From Spirochaetaceae bacterium (lineage in GTDB: Bacteria > Spirochaetota > Spirochaetia > SZUA-6 > Bin103): a stretch of DNA of 21,253 nt. Shown here in pieces: positions 1-7,722 of the stretch. The first letter of the stretch is position 1. Each line of letters starts with the position of its first letter. The notes below the pieces were generated by a model that did not search any database, was not told the DNA's origin, and saw only the letters and a list, made by a program, of their open reading frames with translations. Location: positions 1-21,253 of the forward strand of contig JAPPKD010000240.1 of the NCBI GenBank assembly GCA_028820215.1. Reading direction: 5' to 3'. A program made the translations under genes and the position numbers.

Positions 1-78
1 TCCAAGCGTAATCCGCGGCCCTTCAAGTCGCCGGAGGTCACGTCATATTTTCTAATCGAGTTCCTGGCTGAACGGTAA
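1..78 (+). other. Possible 3' end of an upstream gene
   Basis: Frame 1 is open from the window edge to a TAA at 76-78 (25 codons, ending in FLIEFLAER). The stretch is too short to identify and may be chance. The remaining bases up to 111 hold only the ribosome-binding site of the next gene (GAGAGG, 100-105). Confidence 0.2.
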
Positions 79-111
79 GCTACTGCTACGCTCGACGCCG
101 AGAGGTCCACG

Positions 112-477
112 ATGAAGAATCCGGTCCTTCACTTCGAGATTCGGTCGCAGGATCCGGCTGCGCTGCGCGATTTCTACTCCAGCCTGTTCGACTGGAAGAT
201 CGACGTCGGCGTGAACGACTACGCCCTGGTCACCACCAGGGCGAAGGATGATCCGGCCGGCATCGACGGCGGCATCACGGGAACCGACGGCGATCCGAAT
301 CTGGTCACCTTCTATGCGCAGGTCGATGACATCGACGCGAGCCTCCAGAAGGCAGTGGATCTCGGGGCGACCGTCATCATGCCGGTGACGATCATCCCGA
401 AGTCGGCCACGTTCGCCCTGTTCGCCGACCCTCAGGGCAACTGCATCGGCATCGTTGCCAGCCAGATCCCTGACTGA
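112..477 (+). CDS. VOC (glyoxalase/bleomycin resistance/dioxygenase) family protein
   Basis: This is a 121-residue single-domain protein, the usual size of one VOC domain. It opens with a beta strand carrying a histidine (VLHFEI, residues 5-10), followed by the family pattern in which a helix leads into FYSSLFDWKI. The C-terminal half has VTFYAQVDDIDAS, a helix ending in LGATVIMPV, and FALFADPQGNCIGIV, the typical DPxGNxxGLV ending. VOC proteins bind a metal and act on varied small molecules, or bind drugs without catalysis; nothing here shows the substrate. It is probably cytosolic, with no signal peptide. GAGAGG at 100-105 lies 6 nt before the ATG and supports the start. The next gene follows after 50 nt on the same strand, so co-transcription is possible. 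Family placement is firm and function is open. Confidence 0.85.
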   Translation: MKNPVLHFEIRSQDPAALRDFYSSLFDWKIDVGVNDYALVTTRAKDDPAGIDGGITGTDGDPNLVTFYAQVDDIDASLQKAVDLGATVIMPVTIIPKSATFALFADPQGNCIGIVASQIPD

Positions 478-527
478 CGATCTGCTTCGAGAACGTGGCG
501 CCAGAGTCAGGCTGAGGGAGTAGATCC

Positions 528-1658
528 TTGGACACCACCCAACCTGTCGCGGACTTCCGGGGCAACTGGTTCCTGCGCGATGAAGCGAAGCCGGACCTCA
601 CGCCGGCGGAGCAGGCGCTGATCGGCGCAGCGGTGGGTCCTGCACCCGAGCGTTGGGACGGCCGGCCGGACGTCGCGCGGATGCAGGAGACGCTGGCCGC
701 CGAGCCGGCGGTGCTGGAACGGATCGGCTCGTCACTGTTGACAGCCGTGATCGGCAAGCGCGGCTGCGGGCCGGCCGCGGCGTTCCTGCTGGCCCACGAC
801 GTGCCGCTCGCGATCGATCACACGGCGTACAACGTCCTGCACGAGGCGGCGTGGGCCGCGGCGGCCGATACGCTGCGGGCGGTGTTCGAGTCGGGAGCGG
901 CCGACGCCACCGGCGTCTCGGTTCGCCCGCACACCGGCTGGCCCGACAACCTGCCGCTGATGTACTGGGCGGCCTGGGGAGGGTATCCCGAGGTCGCCAG
1001 GCTGCTGCTCCGGTACGGAGCCGGCGTGCATCACGAGCTGCCGATCAGGGGCAACGGCGAGCGTGGCACCACCTCGCTGCAGGAGGCGCTCGCGCCCAGC
1101 CATTGGGACGGGACGGCGGACGCGGGCGAAGGCCCCGTCGGCGAGCTGCGCCGCAGCGCCCGGCAGGGAAAGCTGGCCGTGGCGCAGATCCTCATCGACG
1201 ACGGCGCCTGCTACGACGTGTACTCCGCGAGCGCCCGCGACGACACCGCCCGATTGCTTGAGCTGATGGCGGACGACTCCGGGATCGTGAACGCGGCCGA
1301 CCCGTACGCGATGACGCCGCTGCACTGGGCAGCGCGCACCGGGTCGACCGCGTGCGCGGAGCTGCTGATCGCCTCGGGGGCCGCACTCGACGCCTGCAAC
1401 CGGGCCTTGCGTGCGCCGCTCCAGCTTGCCGCCGAGCAGGATCAGGCCGCCACGATCCGCCTGCTCGCGGCGCACGGCGCCGACCTGAACACGCAGGACC
1501 GCAAGGGCCGCACGCCCCTGCATCGCGCGACCTACGAAGGCAAGGTCGCCGCCGCGGAGGCGCTCCTGGAGGCAGGCGCCGACCCCGAGGTGCGCAACAG
1601 GAGCGGCAAGACCGCCTTTCAGATCGCCCGCAAGGATGCCAGGCGCTTCAGGCGCTGA
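528..1658 (+). CDS. Ankyrin-repeat protein
   Basis: This is a 376-residue protein starting at TTG, supported by GAGGGAG at 514-520 with 7 nt spacing. Ankyrin repeats are visible at about 102-125 (NVLHEAAWAAAADTLRAVF), 143-170 (MYWAAWGGYPEVARLLLRYG), 262-294 (MTPLHWAARTGSTACAELL), 296-325 (APLQLAAEQDQAATIRLLA) and 327-358 (GRTPLHRATYEGKVAAAEAL). The region around 205-255 is a diverged repeat. There is no signal peptide or membrane segment and no enzymatic domain, so it is probably a cytosolic protein-binding scaffold; the partner is unknown. Its stop lies 4 nt from the stop of the convergent ankyrin gene, so the two 3' ends almost touch. It is the first of three adjacent ankyrin genes, probably old duplicates. 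Confidence 0.9.
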   Translation: MDTTQPVADFRGNWFLRDEAKPDLTPAEQALIGAAVGPAPERWDGRPDVARMQETLAAEPAVLERIGSSLLTAVIGKRGCGPAAAFLLAHDVPLAIDHTAYNVLHEAAWAAAADTLRAVFESGAADATGVSVRPHTGWPDNLPLMYWAAWGGYPEVARLLLRYGAGVHHELPIRGNGERGTTSLQEALAPSHWDGTADAGEGPVGELRRSARQGKLAVAQILIDDGACYDVYSASARDDTARLLELMADDSGIVNAADPYAMTPLHWAARTGSTACAELLIASGAALDACNRALRAPLQLAAEQDQAATIRLLAAHGADLNTQDRKGRTPLHRATYEGKVAAAEALLEAGADPEVRNRSGKTAFQIARKDARRFRR

Positions 1659-1662
1659 GCCG

Positions 1663-2673
1663 TCAGTCCGCCCCGGCAGTCTTCAGCAGCTTGATGACGG
1701 CCGCGATCCTCGCCTTGTCCCTGACTGTCGAGCGCATCGCTGCGGCGAGCGGGGTGCGGCCGTCGTCGTCGGTGGCGCTCACGTCCGCGCCGCGGTCGAG
1801 CAGCAAGTCGACGATCTCGACGAACCCGGCCCTGGCGGCGCAATGCAGCGCGGTCTGCCCCTTGTGGTTCCTGACGTTGACGTCGGCGCCCCGGTCGAGC
1901 AGGTCACGCACGCGATCGACGTTCCCGCCCCGGTCGCCGCGCGCCTGGAACACCAGCGGTGGCCAGCCGCCCTCGGCATGGTCGACGCTGACGCGGACGC
2001 CGCGTGCGGCCAAGACCGCGGCGACCTCGGCCGAGACTCCCGATCGCGGCATCTCGGCCCGGGTCGGATCCGCGCCGGCGTCGATGAGCGCCCCGAGGAT
2101 GTCGGCCCGATCCCGCCAGATCGCAAAGCGGATCAGCCAGCCGCTGTCCGTACGCGGGTCGGCGCCGCGCGCCAGCAGCGTGGTGACGATGTCCAGCCGG
2201 CACGCGCTGACCGCATAGTGCAGCGCGGTCGCACGCAGGCCGGCATCGTGCTGCGGCTTCTCTGCGGTGGCCAGCCGCGGATCGCGCTCCAGGTATTCCA
2301 CGACCGCTTCGCGATCCCCAAGAAACGCGGCGGTGTGGATGTCGGTCGCGGCGCCGCGCTCGAGCAGACGGTCGGCCACCGCCTCGTGTCCCCGGCACCG
2401 CGCCGCGCAGTACGGGGAGATCTCGACCAGGAGCGGCGTGAAGTGGCAGCCGCAGGCGTCGATATCGGCACCCAAGTCGAGCAGGTAATCCACCATTGCG
2501 AACCGCCCCCGGTAAGCCGCTTCCCACAACAGGGTGCGGCCGTGCGAGCCGATGCGTCGGATCCACGCGGGCTCTTCTGCCAATACGGCCCGTACCGTAT
2601 CGAGGTCGCCTCGGCCGGCGGCTGCCACGGCGATTCTCAGAAAGTCGCTCGCTCGGCCGGTCAGTAACGACAT
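1663..2673 (-). CDS. Ankyrin-repeat protein
   Basis: This is a 336-residue protein starting at ATG 2673; I see no strong ribosome-binding site. Ankyrin repeats occur at about 45-75 (GRTLLWEAAYRGRFAMVDYL), 150-207 (TALHYAVSACRLDIVTTLL, then a diverged repeat ending in LIDAGADPT), and near the C-terminus at about 240-315 (ALHCAARAGFVEIVDLLLD, then GRTPLAAAM). The N-terminal 40 residues (FLRIAVAAAGRGDLDTVRAVL) look like a capping repeat. No catalytic domain or export signal is visible. It is convergent with the preceding ankyrin gene and divergent from the next, with 46 nt between the start codons. That gap must hold both promoters, so the two may be expressed together. Confidence 0.9.
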   Translation of the reverse strand: MSLLTGRASDFLRIAVAAAGRGDLDTVRAVLAEEPAWIRRIGSHGRTLLWEAAYRGRFAMVDYLLDLGADIDACGCHFTPLLVEISPYCAARCRGHEAVADRLLERGAATDIHTAAFLGDREAVVEYLERDPRLATAEKPQHDAGLRATALHYAVSACRLDIVTTLLARGADPRTDSGWLIRFAIWRDRADILGALIDAGADPTRAEMPRSGVSAEVAAVLAARGVRVSVDHAEGGWPPLVFQARGDRGGNVDRVRDLLDRGADVNVRNHKGQTALHCAARAGFVEIVDLLLDRGADVSATDDDGRTPLAAAMRSTVRDKARIAAVIKLLKTAGAD

Positions 2674-2719
2674 CGCGCGGCGTCATGCTACCCGTTGCCG
2701 TTCCACGGTACGATAACGA

Positions 2720-3505
2720 ATGAGCAAAGCGCCGCCGTTCATGGTCCTGCTCATGCGCGCCATCAAGGCGCGCGATTTCGCCGAGGCGAACCGGCTGATC
2801 GGAGCGGAAGTCGAGCGGCGCGGCGACAGCGACTGGCTGTGGCAGCGGGATCGCTACGGCCGGACGGTGTTCTCGCTCGCCGGCGGTGCGGGCATCCGCG
2901 ATGCTCTCGACCTGTTTCGGCCCTACGGCATCCGCTGGGATGCGTGGTCGGCCGCGACCTGGGGCGAGATCCCGCAGCTCGAGGCGATCGCACGGCAGCC
3001 GTCACCGCCCTGGAGTGAGACGCTCTGCTACGGCACGCCGCTGCACTGGGCGCTCACGGGCGGGCATGAGGCGGCGGTCCGCTATCTGATCTTCGACGTC
3101 GGCATCGACGTCGCGGCGACTGACGACGGCTACGTGCGCAGCGCGGTGTGCGGGCGCAACGCCGAGCACCTGGTGCCCTTGTTGATCGAGCAGGGCGCCG
3201 ACGTCGACTGGGACGAGTCCGCCGACACGGCGCTGCAGCACCAGTGCAACCACGGCCGCACCTCCCACGTGGCGCTGCTCATCGCGCACGGGGCCGACGT
3301 CAACCGCCCCCGAAAGCGCGACGGCCGAACGTCCCTGCATTGCGCGGCCGCGACCGGCATCGCAGGCAAACTGGTGCGCATGCTGCTCGACGCCGGCGCC
3401 GATCCCGACGCCCAGGATCAAGCCGGCGATCGGCCGATCGATCTGGCGCGGCGCGCCAAGCGGCCGACCGCGGCCCGCGTGCTGTGTGAGGCTGAAGCGG
3501 ACTGA
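2720..3505 (+). CDS. Ankyrin-repeat protein
   Basis: This is a 261-residue protein with ankyrin repeats at about 103-135 (GTPLHWALTGGHEAAVRYLI) and across about 152-258, including ALLIAHGADVN, GRTSLHCAAATGIAGKLVRM and DQAGDRPIDLARRAKRPTA. The first hundred residues contain degenerate repeats. It has no signal peptide and no other domain. No Shine-Dalgarno sequence precedes the ATG. Instead a TACGAT box (2709-2714) lies 5 nt before it, which could be a -10 element of a leaderless transcript. Third member of the ankyrin cluster; function unknown beyond protein-protein recognition. Confidence 0.9.
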   Translation: MSKAPPFMVLLMRAIKARDFAEANRLIGAEVERRGDSDWLWQRDRYGRTVFSLAGGAGIRDALDLFRPYGIRWDAWSAATWGEIPQLEAIARQPSPPWSETLCYGTPLHWALTGGHEAAVRYLIFDVGIDVAATDDGYVRSAVCGRNAEHLVPLLIEQGADVDWDESADTALQHQCNHGRTSHVALLIAHGADVNRPRKRDGRTSLHCAAATGIAGKLVRMLLDAGADPDAQDQAGDRPIDLARRAKRPTAARVLCEAEAD

Positions 3506-3561
3506 GTCGGACGTGCCAGGATTCGCCCATGGCGCTGGGAGCTCGGCTCCTTGACTGTCGG

Positions 3562-3590
3562 TGGACACGGCTCCCGTGCGCACGTATTCT
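3562..3590 (+). promoter_or_regulatory. Candidate promoter of the first toxin-antitoxin pair, leaderless geometry
   Basis: TGGACA (3562-3567, one mismatch to TTGACA), a 17-nt spacer, TATTCT (3585-3590), then 6 nt to the antitoxin ATG at 3597. Transcription would begin at or next to the ATG, and no Shine-Dalgarno sequence is present. The motif GTGGACA occurs at 3561 and, with the next base changed, again at 3591, so it could also serve as an autoregulatory operator half-site; that part is speculation. Confidence 0.4.
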
Positions 3591-3596
3591 GTGGAC

Positions 3597-3824
3597 ATGA
3601 ATCTCACGTTGTCACTGGACACCAAGGTCGTCGCCGAGGCCAGGAAGTCCGCCGCGGCCATGGGGCTGAGCCTCAATCAGGCGGTGCGGAACTACCTGGT
3701 CCGCCTTGCCGGACTGCACTCGCCCGAAGAGGAGATCGCGGAGGTGAAGCGCCTGTCCGAGATGGCCGCAGGCGACCGAGCCGGCTGGACCTTCGACCGG
3801 GAAGAGATCCATCGGCGTGCGTAG
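3597..3824 (+). CDS. Ribbon-helix-helix type antitoxin of a PIN-toxin module
   Basis: This is a 75-residue protein. The N-terminal strand MNLTLSLDTKVVAEARKSA followed by MGLSLNQAVRNYL is a typical ribbon-helix-helix DNA-binding fold. The C-terminal part (EVKRLSEMAAGDRAGWTFD) is the sort of flexible tail that wraps the toxin. In this family the antitoxin neutralises the RNase toxin and represses its own promoter. The ATG at 3597 is preferred over GTG 3561 and GTG 3591 because it starts exactly at the first beta strand and sits 6 nt after a -10-like box. The stop overlaps the toxin gene by 8 nt, so translation of the pair is coupled. Confidence 0.85.
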   Translation: MNLTLSLDTKVVAEARKSAAAMGLSLNQAVRNYLVRLAGLHSPEEEIAEVKRLSEMAAGDRAGWTFDREEIHRRA

Positions 3825-4227
3825 CTTCTTCGACAGCAACGTCCTGGCCTACACGGACGACGCCGGTGACAGCGTCAGGCAGGCACAGGCGTTGGCACTG
3901 TACGAAGAGTGTCACCGACGGGGTGAAGCGGTGATCTCGCTGCAGGTTCTGCAGGAGTACTTCGTGACCGTGACTCGCAAACTCGGTGTGGATCCGGCCC
4001 TCGCGCGGCGCAAGGTCGAGGTGTTCGCGAAGATGGACGTCGTGGTTCCCCAAGTCGATGACATTCTCTCTGCCATCGACTTGGTACGGCTTCATTCCGT
4101 GTCGTTCTGGGATGCCCTGATCGTACGCGCGGCCCAGGTGGCGCAGTGTTCGCGGCTCTACTCCGAAGACATGAACCACGGATGGAGAATCGACGGCCTG
4201 GAGATCGCCAATCCGTTCGTGAGCTGA
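3817..4227 (+). CDS. PIN-domain ribonuclease toxin (VapC-like)
   Basis: This is a 136-residue PIN domain of normal length. The acidic metal-binding residues are visible: D6 (FFDSNVLAY), E47 (LQEYFV), D99 (SFWDALIV) and D118 (YSEDMNHG). PIN toxins cleave RNA, often tRNA or rRNA, in the cytosol when released from the antitoxin; the target here is unknown. The GTG start at 3817 places the first aspartate at residue 6, as usual, and overlaps the antitoxin by 8 nt. The EDMNHG ending of the fourth motif is typical of the group paired with ribbon-helix-helix antitoxins. All catalytic positions are intact, so the module should be active. Confidence 0.88.
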   Translation: MRSFFDSNVLAYTDDAGDSVRQAQALALYEECHRRGEAVISLQVLQEYFVTVTRKLGVDPALARRKVEVFAKMDVVVPQVDDILSAIDLVRLHSVSFWDALIVRAAQVAQCSRLYSEDMNHGWRIDGLEIANPFVS

Positions 4228-4238
4228 ACGAAGGAGCG

Positions 4239-4262
4239 TCCCACTTCGACGCCGAAGTGGGA
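4239..4262. terminator. Perfect hairpin between convergent genes
   Basis: TCCCACTTCG (4239-4248) and CGAAGTGGGA (4253-4262) form a perfect 10-bp stem with a 4-nt ACGC loop. It sits 11 nt after the PIN toxin stop and 5 nt from the stop of the convergent membrane-protein gene, the position of a bidirectional terminator. There is no clear T tract on either side, so it may instead act as a 3' end stabiliser. Confidence 0.55.
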
Positions 4263-4267
4263 TGCGA

Positions 4268-6649
4268 TCACCGTGCCACTGACCGGCGCGCGGCCTGAGC
4301 CGTCCCAAGGTACGCAGCGGCAGCGAGCACTACCAGCGCGGGGATGCCGAGGTCCCAGGCGATCTGGGGCGCCAGCGCCGCGCCGACCACGGACGCGGCG
4401 CCGTTGGCCGCCCACGCCCGCGCGGTCGCATACGGCTGCGGGGCGAGCAGCCGCATGCCGGCCGGGAACGGCAGTCCCAGCGGAACCGCCACCGCGGCCA
4501 GCAGGAGCGCAGCGCCGCCGACGCGGAGGACCACCGGTAGCGCAAGCAGCAACCGGACCAGCGGGAAGGCCGTCAGCGCCATCACTGCCAGAAGCGCGAC
4601 GATCAGGAGCAGCACCACCGGCAGGCGCTGGCCCCCTATGCGCGCCGAGGCCAACCCGCCCAGACCGGACAGCGTCAGCATGGCCGACAGCACCACCACG
4701 ACCGAGACCACCGGGTCGCCGATCAGCAGGGTGAACAGGCCGATCAGGGCGAGCTCGGCCCAGATGTAGCCGGCTCCTACCGCAAGGAAGTAGGCGAACA
4801 CGTGCGGCGGGAGCCGGCCGTTCCCGCGTCCCGCCGCGGCCGGCAGCGCCAGCAGGAGCGCGGCGGCCAGGGCAGAGATGCCGATCACGGCCGCCACCAC
4901 CACCTCCGCGGACAGCAGGAACCCGAACCAGCGTCCGCCGAGCGCCGCGGCCAGCTCACCGATCCGCGTCCAGCGCAGCGTATGGCTGAAGAACGGCCGG
5001 CCGTCGCGGCGCGGCGCCACGTCCAGCATCTGCGCGCGGAACCAAGCGCCCGATCGCCCGGCCCGGTAGGAGGCGATCAGCCCGTCGATCGCGACGTGGT
5101 AGTGCGGCTCCACCAGGACGGCAAAGCGGTTCGCCTCGTCGCCGCTCATGTCGCTCAGGTAGACCAGATCGAAGCCCCGCTCGTCCGCGAACGAGCGGAC
5201 CGCCGTCAGCCGTTCGGCCGACAAGGGAGCGTGCGACACGGCCAGGACGAAACTCTCGAAGGAGCGGAGCATCGCCAGATGCCGTTTCGGCGCCTGCGTC
5301 CGGCCGTCCAGCGCAGCCAGAGCCGTCGCCGCGGCGCGCACGCTGGTCGACGGCGGCAGCGAAAGCTTGCGTCCCAGCACCAGCACACCGTCCTCGGTCA
5401 GCAGGTCCAGGTAGCTCCGCAGCGCGTCGACGGTCAGCGTGAACTGTCGGCTCAGGCTCTCCACGCCAGGCACCGATGCCCCGGCGTGATCCAGATGGAT
5501 CAGGTCGTAGCGCTCTCCCGCGTGCGCCGCGAAGCCACGCAGCGCCGAGCGGCGGACCGAAACCGTCCCGTTCCAACCCAGCTCCGCGACCGCCGCGCGC
5601 ACCGCCGCGGCGCGCCAGGCTGACGGATCCACCACCGTGACCCGCGGCACCCCGGCCTGGACCACGATCGGCAGGGCGGTGCCGCCGCTCGCCTGCAGCA
5701 CCAGCGCGCTGCGCGGATCCCTCACCAGCGCCGCACCGACCGATCCGAGCAGGTCCCCGGCGTAGCGAGGGTCGGGATCGCGCGGGACGAACAGCGACGC
5801 GTCGCCGTCCGTGAGCAGCGCGTCCTGGCGCGGAAGCCGTTCCATCCAGCGCAGGCTCAGCCCCGGCGCGAAGCGCAGCGCCGGCCCCTGCAGCCGCTCG
5901 TAGCGGCCACGGATCGTGGTTCGGCGCTCGATTACCTCCGTCTCCGGGAACTGCAGGGCCTGGTAGCCGAGCTTGTACGAGGACGGCGTAACGTCACCGA
6001 TCAGGCCGGTGGCCAGCGATCCGATCGCCACCGCTGCCGCCGCGGCGCCGGCGAGCGTGCCCCGCATCTGCCGCTCCCTCCCGGCCCGTGGCCACCCCGT
6101 CGCGATCGCCAGGAGCGCGGGAACCCCTGCGATCGCTGCGACGGCGCCGGCGATGCCGAACGCCGGCAGCAGCCCTACCGGGGCGGCGGCGCCCAGCCCC
6201 GAGCCGGCCATCGCCGCCAGGTAGGTGCGCCCGGCCGGGGTGTCCGGGTCGGCGTAGGCCAGCGCGGTCACCAGTCCGGCGATCGCGAACGGTACCGACA
6301 GAACCAGAAACGACACCGCCAGCAGCGCGAGCTGGCCCAGCTCCAGAGGGATGCGGAAGTAGTCCACCTCCATGGCGCGGATTGCCGCGAACGACCCCAG
6401 CACGGCCAGCGACAGCGCCGCCAGCAGCACCGCCACGCCCGAAGGACGGCGCAGCACGGCGGCTGCCCGCGGCCCGCGAGACACGAGGGCGGCCAGCACC
6501 ACCCCCGAGGCGGAGAAGCCGAGCAACGCGACGCCCAGGACCAGGAACGTCAGGTGGTTCCACTGCGAAAGCGAAAAGAACCGGACCAGGAGCGCCTCGT
6601 ACGCCAGGGCGGCGAAGGAGGCGACCGCGGCCGCGATCAGCAGCGTCAG
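4268..6649 (-). CDS. Membrane-embedded spermidine-synthase-like protein, start codon lost
   Basis: The layout is N-terminal transmembrane helices, a central Rossmann methyltransferase/aminopropyltransferase-like domain, and C-terminal transmembrane helices. This matches the polytopic spermidine-synthase-like family of unknown substrate. The N-terminal helix and family motif (LAYEALLVRFFSLSQWNHL, then FLVLGVALLGFSASG) are encoded upstream of the first conventional start, TTG 6526 (752 aa). That motif is coded from about 6649, where only CTG codons are available; an in-frame TGA lies at 6664-6662. I give CTG 6649 (793 codons) as the 5' limit of conserved coding. The SAM-binding loop is degenerate (ALVLQASGGTALP instead of GxGxG), followed by VTVVDPS and LIHLDHAG, so activity is uncertain. 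It is last in a minus-strand run. The missing start coincides with a copy of the PIMT-gene tail (6657-6692), which suggests beheading by recombination. Confidence 0.8.
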   Translation of the reverse strand: MTLLIAAAVASFAALAYEALLVRFFSLSQWNHLTFLVLGVALLGFSASGVVLAALVSRGPRAAAVLRRPSGVAVLLAALSLAVLGSFAAIRAMEVDYFRIPLELGQLALLAVSFLVLSVPFAIAGLVTALAYADPDTPAGRTYLAAMAGSGLGAAAPVGLLPAFGIAGAVAAIAGVPALLAIATGWPRAGRERQMRGTLAGAAAAAVAIGSLATGLIGDVTPSSYKLGYQALQFPETEVIERRTTIRGRYERLQGPALRFAPGLSLRWMERLPRQDALLTDGDASLFVPRDPDPRYAGDLLGSVGAALVRDPRSALVLQASGGTALPIVVQAGVPRVTVVDPSAWRAAAVRAAVAELGWNGTVSVRRSALRGFAAHAGERYDLIHLDHAGASVPGVESLSRQFTLTVDALRSYLDLLTEDGVLVLGRKLSLPPSTSVRAAATALAALDGRTQAPKRHLAMLRSFESFVLAVSHAPLSAERLTAVRSFADERGFDLVYLSDMSGDEANRFAVLVEPHYHVAIDGLIASYRAGRSGAWFRAQMLDVAPRRDGRPFFSHTLRWTRIGELAAALGGRWFGFLLSAEVVVAAVIGISALAAALLLALPAAAGRGNGRLPPHVFAYFLAVGAGYIWAELALIGLFTLLIGDPVVSVVVVLSAMLTLSGLGGLASARIGGQRLPVVLLLIVALLAVMALTAFPLVRLLLALPVVLRVGGAALLLAAVAVPLGLPFPAGMRLLAPQPYATARAWAANGAASVVGAALAPQIAWDLGIPALVVLAAAAYLGTAQAARRSVAR

Positions 6650-6656
6650 CCCAACC

Positions 6657-6692
6657 TCAGTTCAGGACGGCGCCGGTCATCGGCACGAACAG
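6657..6692 (-). repeat. Direct repeat, distal copy of the PIMT gene tail
   Basis: These 36 bases on the minus strand encode [11 protein letters not shown] plus TGA and differ at one base from 7687-7722. The copy forms the C-terminus of the EEP gene. The match begins at a CTG codon and stops exactly at the stop codon. Confidence 0.9.
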
Positions 6693-7643
6693 ATTCACCC
6701 GGAGATCGGCGGACACGGCGCAGTGGTCCGGATGGTCATCGTGACGGTGCCACTCACGGGTCGATCCCGGGACAAGCAATGCTGCCGCAGTCGGGTCGAG
6801 CACGAGGTGGTCGATGAATTCCTCGTATCGCGGATCGCACTGAGTCTCGATGTCCGCAGTGAGGAGACCGAGCGGAGATGATTCCGGCGACAGCACTCTC
6901 CAGGCCCAGTCGTCGCTTATGGCGAGACGGCGGTTGAAGTCGCCCAGGATACCGAAAGCGGTCCGCTCGTCCTCCCGGCGGTCGGCCCAGGATCTGAGTT
7001 CGAGAACCTGGTTTCTCAGCGTGGCACAGATCTGCGTGCGGGATTCGTTCGCGTCTTGTTCGGCCGACCAGCATCCCGACTTGAGGTGCACGGACAGCAG
7101 GCGCAGTTTGCGGTCGCCGAACGTGACGGTAATGTCAGTACCCCAGCGCAGCGACGAGGCCGGGTCGCCGAGGGATTCCAAGTCTTCGTTGCGATCGTAG
7201 ACAATCTCCTTGCGGATGGCGAACCCGGTCGCCTGATGGTGGAGATACTTGCCGGGAAGTCCCCAGCATTCGCGCGGCGCTGCTTCCGGTTCAGGACGCA
7301 TGGACACTTCCACATGCCAGTGTGTTGCGGGGAACACCCGAAGCGCTGCTTCCATGTTCTCCACTTCCTGGAACGCAACCACGTCCGGGGCGATCTCCCG
7401 GATACGGTCGGCGATGGCGTCGTAGTCCGCCTCGTCCCGGGGCACGCAGCCAGCGTCGTCGGTGTCGTTCAGATGCTCGAGATTCCAGGTGGCGATGCGC
7501 AGTTGCACAGCGTCCGGCGAGTCTGGAGCCATGCCCAGTTGCCGACACCCGGCAAGCAGCAGCGGCACGCCGATCAGGACCGCCAGCGCGGCAACGATCG
7601 GCTTCCGGCAGGGGGTGCGGTATCGGTGCGGGACAACACTCAC
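6657..7643 (-). CDS. Endonuclease/exonuclease/phosphatase (EEP) fold lipoprotein with a borrowed C-terminus
   Basis: This is a 328-residue protein. A basic N-terminus, hydrophobic stretch and lipobox LLLAGC (Cys33) indicate a lipoprotein anchored outside the cytoplasmic membrane. EEP motifs: IATWNLEHLN (metal-binding Asn54), VVAFQEVEN (Glu93), a central LLSVHLKS strand, LGDFNRR (GDFN at 234-237), DHLVLD, and a final DDHPDHCAVSADL holding the catalytic Asp-His. EEP proteins hydrolyse phosphodiester or phosphomonoester bonds in nucleic acids, phosphoinositides or sphingolipids; the substrate cannot be told here. GTG 7643 is supported by GGAGGA (7654-7649) with 5 nt spacing. The natural domain ends at about SADLRV. 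The following [11 protein letters not shown] is a near-perfect copy of the PIMT tail, so the reading frame and stop come from the repeat. Confidence 0.88.
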   Translation of the reverse strand: MSVVPHRYRTPCRKPIVAALAVLIGVPLLLAGCRQLGMAPDSPDAVQLRIATWNLEHLNDTDDAGCVPRDEADYDAIADRIREIAPDVVAFQEVENMEAALRVFPATHWHVEVSMRPEPEAAPRECWGLPGKYLHHQATGFAIRKEIVYDRNEDLESLGDPASSLRWGTDITVTFGDRKLRLLSVHLKSGCWSAEQDANESRTQICATLRNQVLELRSWADRREDERTAFGILGDFNRRLAISDDWAWRVLSPESSPLGLLTADIETQCDPRYEEFIDHLVLDPTAAALLVPGSTREWHRHDDHPDHCAVSADLRVNLFVPMTGAVLN

Positions 7644-7687
7644 GGCATTCCTCCAAGAGGGGTTGCGGCCGCGAAGATCAGCGACAT
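7640..7687 (-). other. 15-codon stub ORF coupled to the PIMT stop
   Basis: An ATG at 7687 overlaps the PIMT stop as TGATG and opens a 15-codon frame ([15 protein letters not shown]). Its codons CTG ATC TTC GCG GCC GC (7681-7665) resemble CTG ATC GCG GCC GC (6640-6627) in the first helix of the spermidine-synthase-like gene. It is probably the orphaned original start of that gene and now carries the EEP ribosome-binding site. Alternatively it is a chance leader peptide. Confidence 0.4.
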
Positions 7688-7722
7688 CAGTTCAGGGCGG
7701 CGCCGGTCATCGGCACGAACAG
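7687..7722 (-). repeat. Direct repeat, parental copy in the PIMT gene tail
   Basis: These are the last 12 codons of the PIMT gene ([11 protein letters not shown] and TGA), 35/36 identical to 6657-6692. FVPMTG is a natural ending for the PIMT family, so this is taken as the source copy. The two copies are 1030 bp apart in the same orientation and bracket the EEP gene. Confidence 0.9.

Noticed and set aside
3551..3556. TTGACT as the -35 box of the first toxin-antitoxin promoter
   Set aside because: It lies 28 nt from TATTCT, too far. TGGACA at 3562 has 17-nt spacing.
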